5,379 nucleotides of DNA from assembly GCA_017461465.1 (NCBI GenBank), contig JAFTYN010000026.1:1-5379 (forward strand), read 5' to 3'. Below the pieces are notes generated by a model. The model was not told the origin of the DNA. It worked only from the letters and a program-made list of their open reading frames with translations, and ran no database searches. This DNA is from Bacilli bacterium (GTDB taxonomy: Bacteria; Bacillota_I; Bacilli_A; RF39; UBA660). A program made the translations under genes and the position numbers. Positions within the stretch are counted from its first letter, which is position 1; every line of letters starts with the position of its first letter. Positions 1 to 5,379 of this stretch are shown piece after piece.

Positions 1-429
1 CATTATAGAGTCAAACCCTTTTATAAAATCACTATTCTTAGTTATTTCTTCTACTTGAGTATTATCTATTTCGGATGGAATACTCATAATAGCAGTTTTT
101 TTCTTATCAGCAGGACTGCTAATATCTATAAACACTATATCTTTTTGAAGTAATACTAATAAAAATATTAATGTGTCTCTTTCACCAGCTTTTTCTTTAT
201 ATCTTTGAAGGCTAGCATCATCTCTATAAAAATAATCTAAATACTCTTTGAAATAATAAAGATGTCTTAAAAGCATGTGATTTTCTCTTGAGTATTTTAA
301 ATCATCTTTATTAGTAAGACTAATTATTTGAGTTTTATCACTAATAGGATTTTCTTTATTATGAATCAGCATAACTCTGTTATTATATTCAGGATTTATA
401 TCTGTATGTATTTTAAAATAGTCACCCAT
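1..429 (-). CDS. Unrecognised protein, N-terminal 143 residues (3' end beyond the left edge)
   Basis: An open frame runs without a stop from an ATG at 429-427 to the window edge. AGGTGA lies at 439-434 on the minus strand, four bases before the ATG, and an extended -10 promoter lies just upstream, so the start is well supported. The protein begins MGDYFKIHTDINPEYNNR. It has a charged middle part (about residues 35-80, with the aromatic-rich run LRHLYYFKEYLDYFYRDD), then a strongly hydrophobic strand-like stretch RDTLIFLLVLLQKDIVFIDI (81-100) and a Lys/Glu-rich region. There is no signal peptide, and the hydrophobic stretch is short and broken by charges, so a buried beta-hairpin is likelier than a membrane segment. 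I recognise no family motif and assign no function. It is transcribed divergently from the pseudo-protease-like gene through a shared 64-bp promoter region, so the two may be co-regulated. That it is a real gene is fairly certain; its role is unknown. Confidence 0.8.
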   Translation of the reverse strand, partial: MGDYFKIHTDINPEYNNRVMLIHNKENPISDKTQIISLTNKDDLKYSRENHMLLRHLYYFKEYLDYFYRDDASLQRYKEKAGERDTLIFLLVLLQKDIVFIDISSPADKKKTAIMSIPSEIDNTQVEEITKNSDFIKGFDSIM

Positions 430-445
430 AAAATCACCTAAGTAA

Positions 446-454
446 ATTATATCA
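446..454 (-). promoter_or_regulatory. Extended -10 promoter of the leftward unknown gene
   Basis: Read on the minus strand, 454-446 is TGATATAAT, a perfect TGnTATAAT extended -10 element. No good -35 hexamer is visible at the usual distance; the bases there belong to the opposite promoter's -10. Transcription should start near 439-440, at or just before the AGGTGA ribosome binding site, so the leader would be only about ten bases long. Inferred from sequence alone. Confidence 0.65.
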
Positions 455-464
455 TACTTTTATA

Positions 465-473
465 TGGTATAAT
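465..473 (+). promoter_or_regulatory. Extended -10 promoter of the S1-like pseudo-protease gene
   Basis: TGGTATAAT is a perfect TGnTATAAT extended -10. The -35 position (around 445-450) reads AATTAT, a poor match that coincides with the -10 of the opposite promoter. The start of transcription is expected near 480, leaving a leader of about 14 bases before the ATG at 494. RNA polymerase could hardly occupy this promoter and its divergent partner at once. Confidence 0.7.
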
Positions 474-493
474 ATAGTTAGACTGGAGGATAT

Positions 494-1357
494 ATGTTTA
501 AAAACGCAATAAAAAAGAATAGAGAATATGTAAAACCAATAGTACATGGGTATAAGCTTCCATACAGTGATGAAGTATATGGTGGTATAGGAAGTATTAT
601 GATTCTAAATGAAGATGGTTGGATACTTACTTGCAAGCACATTGCTCAAAATATAATTTTAGCAGACAAAATAATGGAAAAGTATCAAGAAGTAAAAAAA
701 GATTTAATTGCTAATGAAGTTCCGCCTAAAAAAATATATAAAAAACATGGGATATCTGAAGAAACAGCTGTAATTTTTAGAAATGTATTTCTTAATGTAG
801 TAGATACATGGACTGGAATGAGAGTATTTATGCATAAATATTTAGATATAGCTTTAATTAAGTTTGATAATCCAGGTAATATAATGTGCTCTAAATTTCC
901 AGTATTTGCTAAAGAAGATGCTGAAGTGGGAGAATCTTTATGTAGGTTAGGTTATCCTTATCCTGAAATAAACTGTTTTAGGTATGATCACTCATTAAGG
1001 GACTTAATTGTTAAAGAAGGTTTTGATTCTAACTTTCAAATTTTCCCACTTGATGGAATGCTTACTAGGTATTTAATAGATGATGAAAAAAAATTAAGTT
1101 TATTTGAATATACCAATCCTAGTTTAATAGGACAGCAAGGTGGACCAATTATTAATAAAGAAGGTTATGTAGTTGGACTTCAAATAGGAAGTGCAGGTAA
1201 AGATACAGGACTTGATATTAATACTAAAGTTAAAAGAAAAACAAAAGAAATAGAAGTTAAACAATATAACTTTATGAATTTTGGAATTGGAATTAATGTA
1301 AGCACAATAAAAGAATTTTTAAAAGAAAATGAAGTAGAATTTAAAGAGGAAAAGTAA
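494..1357 (+). CDS. Trypsin-fold (S1-like) peptidase homologue lacking the catalytic serine; probable pseudo-protease
   Basis: The 287-residue protein has the landmarks of a bacterial S1/trypsin-like peptidase. The first-barrel strand GIGSIMILNEDGWILTCKHI (31-50) carries the catalytic His (H49). YLDIALIKF (116-124) carries the Asp (D118). The nucleophile loop with its following strand is GQQGGPIINKEGYVVGLQIG (213-232). In active members the loop reads G-x-S-G-G-P; here the Ser position is Gln215 (codon CAA at 1136-1138) while the flanking Gly and Pro are kept, so normal serine proteolysis is not expected. Between His and Asp there is an insertion rich in Lys and Glu, probably helical (about 57-96). 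No signal peptide, membrane segment or PDZ domain is visible, so it is probably cytoplasmic. GGAGGA at 485-490 precedes the ATG closely. A terminator hairpin overlaps the 3' end, so it looks monocistronic and is divergent from an unknown gene. The fold call is good. The inactivity is inferred from one residue, and the biological role is unknown; binding or scaffolding are possibilities. Confidence 0.8.
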   Translation: MFKNAIKKNREYVKPIVHGYKLPYSDEVYGGIGSIMILNEDGWILTCKHIAQNIILADKIMEKYQEVKKDLIANEVPPKKIYKKHGISEETAVIFRNVFLNVVDTWTGMRVFMHKYLDIALIKFDNPGNIMCSKFPVFAKEDAEVGESLCRLGYPYPEINCFRYDHSLRDLIVKEGFDSNFQIFPLDGMLTRYLIDDEKKLSLFEYTNPSLIGQQGGPIINKEGYVVGLQIGSAGKDTGLDINTKVKRKTKEIEVKQYNFMNFGIGINVSTIKEFLKENEVEFKEEK

Positions 1358-1374
1358 ATTCCTCTTTTTCTTTT
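1343..1374 (+). terminator. Rho-independent terminator overlapping the end of the pseudo-protease gene
   Basis: AAAGAGGAA (1343-1351) pairs perfectly with TTCCTCTTT (1359-1367) around a seven-base loop (1352-1358), followed by the T-rich tail TTCTTTT. The stop codon TAA (1355-1357) lies in the loop and the codons for the final Lys-Glu-Glu supply most of the left arm, so coding sequence and terminator are merged. It separates this gene from xfp. Confidence 0.8.
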
Positions 1375-1398
1375 ATAGATTTATTTAATCTTTTAATA

Positions 1399-1404
1399 TA
1401 TAAT
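1399..1404 (+). promoter_or_regulatory. Candidate -10 element for xfp
   Basis: TATAAT at 1399-1404 is a perfect -10 hexamer in the 68-bp gap before xfp. It has no TG extension, and the 17-bp-spaced -35 position (1376-1381, TAGATT) matches TTGACA at only three of six bases. Transcription would start near 1411, right at the AGGAGG, giving a leader of about 15 bases. The region is so AT-rich that a chance match is quite possible. The terminator just upstream implies xfp needs a promoter in this gap. Confidence 0.4.
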
Positions 1405-1425
1405 TATACTAGGAGGATAAAAAGT

Positions 1426-3765
1426 ATGGCATTAACAAAAAAAGAATTAACAAAAATGGAAGCTTATTTTAGAGCTCTTAATTATTTATCTGCTACACAG
1501 TTATATCTACTTGATAATCCATTATTAAAAAGAAGATTAGAAATAACAGATATTAAACCAAATGTAGTAGGTCACTGGGGGACTGCTCCAGGACAAAATT
1601 TCATTTATATGCATTTAAATAGGATAATTAAAAAATATAATTTAAATATGATTTATTTATCAGGTCCAGGTCATGGCGGACAAGCAATGGTTGCTAATAA
1701 TTATTTAGAAGGTGTTTACACAAAATTTTATCCTGAAATAACAGAAGATGAAGAAGGAATGAAAAAACTATGTAAACAATTTAGTTTTCCAGGTGGGATT
1801 TCTTCACATGTTGCACCAGAAACACCAGGTTCTATTCATGAAGGTGGAGAATTAGGATATTCTCTTTCACACGCAGCAGGAGCAGTACTTGATAATAAAG
1901 ATTTAATAGCAGCTTGCGTTGTAGGAGATGGAGAAGCTGAAACTGGTCCACTTGCTACTTCATGGAATATAAATAAATTTTTAAACAAGAAAAAAGATGG
2001 TGTAGTTCTTCCTATTTTACATCGTAATGGGTATAAAATTTCTAATCCAACAGTGATGGGAAGAATGAGTGAAGATGATTTAGAATGTTTATTTACGGGT
2101 TATGGTTGGAATCCATATTTTGTAACAGTTAATAATAATATAAAAGATCATGAAGAAATGGCTAAAGTTTTAGATAAAGTAGTTAAAGATATTAAAAAAA
2201 TAAAAGAAACTGGTAAAGGTGCTTATCCAATGATAGTTTTAACTACTCCAAAAGGTTGGACAGGTCCTAAAGAAGTAGATGATAAGAAAATAGAAGGATC
2301 TTTTAGAGCACATCAAGTACCTATTCCAATAACAAGAGATAATCCTGCTAATTTAGAACTTTTAGAAAAATGGCTTAGAAGTTATAAACCTGAAGAGTTA
2401 TTTGATGAAAAAGGTAAACTAATAAAAGAATTAAAAGAATTATGTCCACCTATAAATAAATGTATGGGAAGTAATAAACATGCAAATGGAGGATTACTTT
2501 TAAAAGATATAGTTACTCCTAAATGGGAAGATTATGCATTAGATATTAAATTCCCAGGCGAAATTAATAAACAAGATACAATGGAACTTGGTAATTATAT
2601 AAGAGATTTATTTACCTTAAATGCTGATAATAAAAACTTTAGATTCTTTGGACCTGATGAAGCTTTATCTAATAGATTTAATCATGTATTTGAAGTTGAA
2701 AATAGAACTTGGAACTATAAGACTTATAAGAGTGATGAATTCTTAGCGGCTGATGGTAGAGTAATGGATGCTTATTTATCAGAACATTTATGCCAAGGAA
2801 TGCTTGAAGGTTATTTACTTACAGGTAGACATGGTTTTATTCATAGTTATGAAGCTTTTATTCGTATTGTAGATTCAATGGCTAGTCAGCATGCTAAATG
2901 GTTAAAAGTATGTAATCAAATTGGTTGGAGAGCTCCAATCGCATCTTTAAATTATTTGCTTGTATCACATGTATTTCAACAAGACCATAATGGATATACT
3001 CATCAAGATCCAGGTTTCTTAAATCATTTAGTTACTAAGAAAGCTGATGTAATTCGTATGTATTTGCCACCTGATACTAACTGTTTACTTTCTTGTTTTG
3101 ATCATTGTATTAAGACTAAAAATTATATAAATGTAATAGTTGCTAGTAAACATCCAAGACCACAATGGCTAACTAAAGAGCAAGCTAAAAAACATTGTGA
3201 GAAAGGTTTAGGTATTTGGGATTTTGCAAGTAATGATGAAGGTGATCCAGATATAGTAATGGCTTGCTGTGGTGAAACTCCAACGCTTGAAACTTTAGCG
3301 GCTGTAGAAATATTAAGAAAAAATGTTAAAGACATAAAAATAAGAGTTGTAAATGTTGTAGATTTAATGAAACTTCAATCTAATAATACTCATCCACATG
3401 GTATGACAGATGAAGAATATGATAAAATATTTACAACAGATAAACCAATATTATTTAATTTCCATGGTTATCGCTCTTTAATACATCAATTAACATATAA
3501 ACGTACTAATCGTAATTTACATGTACATGGTTACAAAGAAGAAGGTACTATTACTACTACTTTTGATATTCGTGTACAAAATAGTATAGATAGATATCAT
3601 TTAGTTATTTCAGCATTAAAAGAAATTCCTAAATATAGAGATAAATACGTTAATATTATTAACTGGTGTAATGACATGATTAATTATCATAAAGCATACA
3701 TACATGCTTATGGTGAAGACATGCCAGATGTTAAAAATTGGAAATGGTCAGGTTTTGAAGATTAA
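1426..3765 (+). CDS. xfp: Xylulose-5-phosphate/fructose-6-phosphate phosphoketolase
   Basis: This thiamine-diphosphate enzyme cleaves xylulose 5-phosphate (and often fructose 6-phosphate) with phosphate, giving acetyl phosphate plus glyceraldehyde 3-phosphate (or erythrose 4-phosphate); it is cytoplasmic. The 779 residues agree with the usual length of roughly 780-825. All three parts of the family are present. The N-terminal cofactor domain has GHWGTAPG (49-56, His50), GPGHGG (80-85, His83), SSHVAPETPGS (126-136, His128), the signature EGGELGYSLSHAAGA (139-153) and the cofactor/metal motif GDGEAETGPL (167-176) with Asn201. The middle domain has TPKGW (Lys276), RAHQVP (His296), LSEH (Glu453), SYEAFIRIVDSMASQHAKW (474-492) and QDHNGYTHQDPG (519-530, including His526). 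The C-terminal domain has VVNVVDLMKLQS and YKEEGTITTTFD. Catalytic and cofactor residues known from bifidobacterial phosphoketolase have visible counterparts, so it should be active. AGGAGG at 1411-1416 lies nine bases before the ATG. Terminators on both sides indicate a single-gene transcript. Substrate preference between the two sugar phosphates cannot be read from the sequence. Confidence 0.97.
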   Translation: MALTKKELTKMEAYFRALNYLSATQLYLLDNPLLKRRLEITDIKPNVVGHWGTAPGQNFIYMHLNRIIKKYNLNMIYLSGPGHGGQAMVANNYLEGVYTKFYPEITEDEEGMKKLCKQFSFPGGISSHVAPETPGSIHEGGELGYSLSHAAGAVLDNKDLIAACVVGDGEAETGPLATSWNINKFLNKKKDGVVLPILHRNGYKISNPTVMGRMSEDDLECLFTGYGWNPYFVTVNNNIKDHEEMAKVLDKVVKDIKKIKETGKGAYPMIVLTTPKGWTGPKEVDDKKIEGSFRAHQVPIPITRDNPANLELLEKWLRSYKPEELFDEKGKLIKELKELCPPINKCMGSNKHANGGLLLKDIVTPKWEDYALDIKFPGEINKQDTMELGNYIRDLFTLNADNKNFRFFGPDEALSNRFNHVFEVENRTWNYKTYKSDEFLAADGRVMDAYLSEHLCQGMLEGYLLTGRHGFIHSYEAFIRIVDSMASQHAKWLKVCNQIGWRAPIASLNYLLVSHVFQQDHNGYTHQDPGFLNHLVTKKADVIRMYLPPDTNCLLSCFDHCIKTKNYINVIVASKHPRPQWLTKEQAKKHCEKGLGIWDFASNDEGDPDIVMACCGETPTLETLAAVEILRKNVKDIKIRVVNVVDLMKLQSNNTHPHGMTDEEYDKIFTTDKPILFNFHGYRSLIHQLTYKRTNRNLHVHGYKEEGTITTTFDIRVQNSIDRYHLVISALKEIPKYRDKYVNIINWCNDMINYHKAYIHAYGEDMPDVKNWKWSGFED

Positions 3766-3793
3766 GAGTAAAGTTTTACTCTTTTTCTTTTTT
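3764..3793 (+). terminator. Rho-independent terminator of xfp
   Basis: AAGAGTAA (3764-3771) pairs with TTACTCTT (3776-3783) around an AGTT loop, followed by TTTCTTTTTT ending at 3793. The last two bases of the xfp stop codon (TAA, 3763-3765) are the first bases of the stem. The stem is AT-rich but the long T-run is typical. Confidence 0.8.
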
Positions 3794-3803
3794 ATGCTAT
3801 AAT
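3775..3803 (+). promoter_or_regulatory. Promoter of the glycosyltransferase-kinase gene, nested in the xfp terminator
   Basis: TGCTATAAT at 3795-3803 is a perfect extended -10. Exactly 17 bases before the hexamer, TTTACT (3775-3780) matches TTGACA at four of six positions and lies in the right arm of the xfp terminator hairpin. Transcription should start near 3810. The transcript would have a leader of about 29 bases with AGGTGA at 3824-3829, nine bases before the ATG. This is the best-supported promoter in the window. Confidence 0.75.
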
Positions 3804-3838
3804 ATAGGCTCAATCGGACTTAGAGGTGATTTTTAGTT

Positions 3839-5379
3839 ATGAAGATATGTCTAGTGCATGAAGAATATCCTGAAGAGACGAGCTTTGGTGGTATTGCTAC
3901 ATATCAAAAAAAATTAGCAGAAACTTTAGTTAAAAATGGACATGAAGTTACTGTTGTATGTAGAGGATTAAAAGAAAATAGTGAAAAATTAATTAACGGG
4001 GTTAGAGTTATTAGACTTTTTGTTGAAAATACAGAAAGTATTTATGACAATTATTATAATTATAGAGTTTTAGTATCAGATAAGTTAAGAGAATTACAAA
4101 AACATAATGAAATAGATATAATTGAAGTTCCAGATTGGGGAGCAGAAACTGTTTTATTTGAAAAATATCGTAAAATTCCATTAGTAGTTAGACTTCATAC
4201 ACCATTATGTATTTGGAGTAAGTCAAATAAATCTACATTAGATGAAAGTATTCATAAGCAAATGCTTAGATGGGAAAAGAAAATGATAGAAAGTGCAGAT
4301 AAAGTTATATCATGCACTGGTATATTAAAAGAAAAAGTTATTAAAGAATTAAAACTTGAAAGAAAAGATATTGATGTTATTCCAAATATAGCCAATATAG
4401 AAGATTTTTATTCTAAAAGTGATTCAAAAAAGTTAAGATCTAAAACAATTTTATATTGTGGTAGTATTGAACAAAGAAAAGGTGTTATTTTATTTGCGGA
4501 AGCTATTCCAAGTATTATTGAAGAACTTGGAAATGTAAAAATTGTATTTGTCGGAAAAGATACAACAAGAAATGATAAAGAAATATCTACGATAGATTAT
4601 ATTAAAAGTTTAATACCTAGTAAGTATCATAGACATTTAGATTTTAAAGGACAACTTCCTAATAATGAACTTATAAATATATATAATAGTGCTGCTATAG
4701 GAGTTTATCCTTCATTATTTGATAATTTTCCATATGTAGTTCTTGAAAGTATGGCATGTGGTCTTCCTTTTGTTGGAAGTATTAATAGTGGTATGAAAGA
4801 AATGTTAGATAATGATACAAAATACTTATATGATGGTGAAACAAAAGAAGATTTAGCAAATAAAGTAATTAGTTTATATAAAAATAAAGAAGAAAGAGAA
4901 ATGATTTCTTCGTTATTACGTGAAAGAATAAAAAATAATTATAGTTCAGAAGTTATTATAAATAAATTTATAAATGTGTATAAAAGTACAATAAAAAGTT
5001 ATGATTCTAAAATAATAACAGCAGTATTTAAATCACACTTTAAAGAAAAAATAAAAGAACTAAAAAAAGTAGAAGGTGGTATAGCAAATGTTGTTTATAC
5101 TGTTACTACTGAGAAGAAAAAGTATATAGCTAAAATATATCGTAAAGAAATAGATAAAAATTCTATTTCAGAATTTGTAAATATTTGTAAGAAAAATGAT
5201 ATTGGTGTATTAAATTCAACAGATGGTCATTTTTATAATCTTAATGATATGATTATTTGTATTTATGATTATGTTGAAGGAAAACATCTAAAAAAACTTA
5301 ATAATGAGCAAGTAGAGGATATTGTTAATTTTATTAAGATTGATAAAAATACTAATAGTAAAGCTCCTTCTTTAGTGGA
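3839..5379 (+). CDS. GT4-type glycosyltransferase fused to an APH/choline-kinase-like domain (3' end beyond the right edge)
   Basis: The 513 codons present encode at least two enzymes in one chain. Residues 1 to about 375 are a GT-B glycosyltransferase of family 4. The acceptor-side loop is FGGIATYQKKLAETLVKNGH (16-35), followed by PDWGAE and VVRLHTP (His120). The donor-side domain has IPNI, LYCGSIEQRKG (Lys214 in the usual donor-phosphate position), LDFKGQLPN, and FDNFPYVVLESMACGLPFVG. The last holds the E-x7-E element with Asp295 replacing the first Glu and Glu303 kept. After a short linker, about 395 onward resembles the N-lobe of aminoglycoside/choline-kinase phosphotransferases: EGGIANVVYTV (412-422) as nucleotide loop, YIAKIY with the likely ATP-contacting Lys432, and hinge-like IYDYVEGKHL (475-484). 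The catalytic loop (HxDxxxxN type) would lie beyond the edge. No signal peptide or membrane segment is seen, so it probably acts on the cytoplasmic side. Sugar donor, acceptor and kinase substrate are unknown; surface polysaccharide or glycolipid synthesis with phosphoryl decoration is a guess. The glycosyltransferase call is strong and the kinase call moderate. Confidence 0.85.
   Translation, partial: MKICLVHEEYPEETSFGGIATYQKKLAETLVKNGHEVTVVCRGLKENSEKLINGVRVIRLFVENTESIYDNYYNYRVLVSDKLRELQKHNEIDIIEVPDWGAETVLFEKYRKIPLVVRLHTPLCIWSKSNKSTLDESIHKQMLRWEKKMIESADKVISCTGILKEKVIKELKLERKDIDVIPNIANIEDFYSKSDSKKLRSKTILYCGSIEQRKGVILFAEAIPSIIEELGNVKIVFVGKDTTRNDKEISTIDYIKSLIPSKYHRHLDFKGQLPNNELINIYNSAAIGVYPSLFDNFPYVVLESMACGLPFVGSINSGMKEMLDNDTKYLYDGETKEDLANKVISLYKNKEEREMISSLLRERIKNNYSSEVIINKFINVYKSTIKSYDSKIITAVFKSHFKEKIKELKKVEGGIANVVYTVTTEKKKYIAKIYRKEIDKNSISEFVNICKKNDIGVLNSTDGHFYNLNDMIICIYDYVEGKHLKKLNNEQVEDIVNFIKIDKNTNSKAPSLV

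Larger units (their letters stand above)
446..473. repeat. 11-bp inverted repeat spanning both divergent -10 elements
   Basis: ATTATATCATA at 446-456 and TATGGTATAAT at 463-473 are inverted copies matching at 10 of 11 positions (T452 against G467 is the mismatch), separated by the six bases CTTTTA. The symmetry follows in part from having two TGnTATAAT elements back to back, but two outer matches go beyond that motif. It could be a symmetric operator for a dimeric regulator controlling both genes, or only a by-product of the paired promoters. Confidence 0.55.

Noticed and set aside
243..302. Possible transmembrane or signal segment in the leftward protein
   Set aside because: The aromatic-rich run here contains many Lys, Arg, Asp and Glu, and the more hydrophobic stretch further on (81-100) is too short and interrupted by charges.
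430..493. Riboswitch or structured leader between the divergent genes
   Set aside because: Predicted leaders are only about 10 and 14 bases on either side, too short for any known riboswitch; the symmetry is explained by the paired promoters.
1405..1410. TATACT as an alternative -10 for xfp
   Set aside because: Transcription would begin near 1417, after the AGGAGG at 1411-1416, leaving the message without its ribosome binding site.
3123..3335. A 70-codon open frame on the minus strand inside xfp
   Set aside because: It lies wholly opposite highly conserved phosphoketolase coding sequence, has no convincing ribosome binding site, and its translation (Ser- and Ala-rich) resembles no family; it is an antisense shadow.
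1426..3765. Transketolase or pyruvate oxidase instead of phosphoketolase
   Set aside because: The signatures EGGELGYSLSHAAGA and YEAFIRIVDSMASQHAKW, the GHWGTAPG start and the length are specific to phosphoketolase.
1426..5379. xfp and the glycosyltransferase-kinase gene as one operon
   Set aside because: A good terminator follows xfp and a strong extended -10 promoter precedes the next gene, so independent transcription is the better reading.

Overview
The window is AT-rich, densely packed bacterial DNA. Codons end mostly in A or T, Arg is mainly AGA with some CGT, all genes have good AGGAGG- or AGGTGA-type ribosome binding sites, and genes are separated by short hairpin-plus-T-run terminators. 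This points to a low-GC member of the Bacillota or a close relative. Trp is written TGG and there are no in-frame TGA codons, so nothing suggests the Mycoplasma code. The sequence does not allow a genus call.

Layout. (1) Positions 1-429, minus strand: the 5' 143 codons of an unrecognised protein that runs off the left edge. (2) Positions 430-493: a 64-bp divergent intergenic region. Two extended -10 promoters point away from each other and together form a near-perfect 11-bp inverted repeat. (3) Positions 494-1357, plus strand: a trypsin-fold (S1-like) protein with His and Asp of the triad in place, but with Gln where the nucleophilic Ser should be (GQQGGP), so probably a pseudo-protease. Its last codons form the left arm of its own terminator. 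(4) Positions 1426-3765, plus strand: a complete thiamine-diphosphate phosphoketolase (xfp), apparently monocistronic between two terminators. (5) Positions 3839-5379, plus strand, cut by the right edge: a GT4-type glycosyltransferase fused to the beginning of an aminoglycoside/choline-kinase-like phosphotransferase domain.

How the genes relate. The terminators and promoters divide the window into independent units: the divergent pair, xfp alone, and the glycosyltransferase-kinase gene. Xfp is central carbon metabolism: it cleaves xylulose 5-phosphate and/or fructose 6-phosphate to acetyl phosphate. The fusion gene looks like surface-glycan or glycolipid biosynthesis. I see no direct functional link between those two. 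The most unusual parts are the divergent pair (unknown protein plus apparent pseudo-protease sharing a symmetrical promoter region) and the glycosyltransferase-kinase fusion. No RNA gene, CRISPR array, insertion sequence or riboswitch was found, and no gene-free stretch exceeds about 75 bases.
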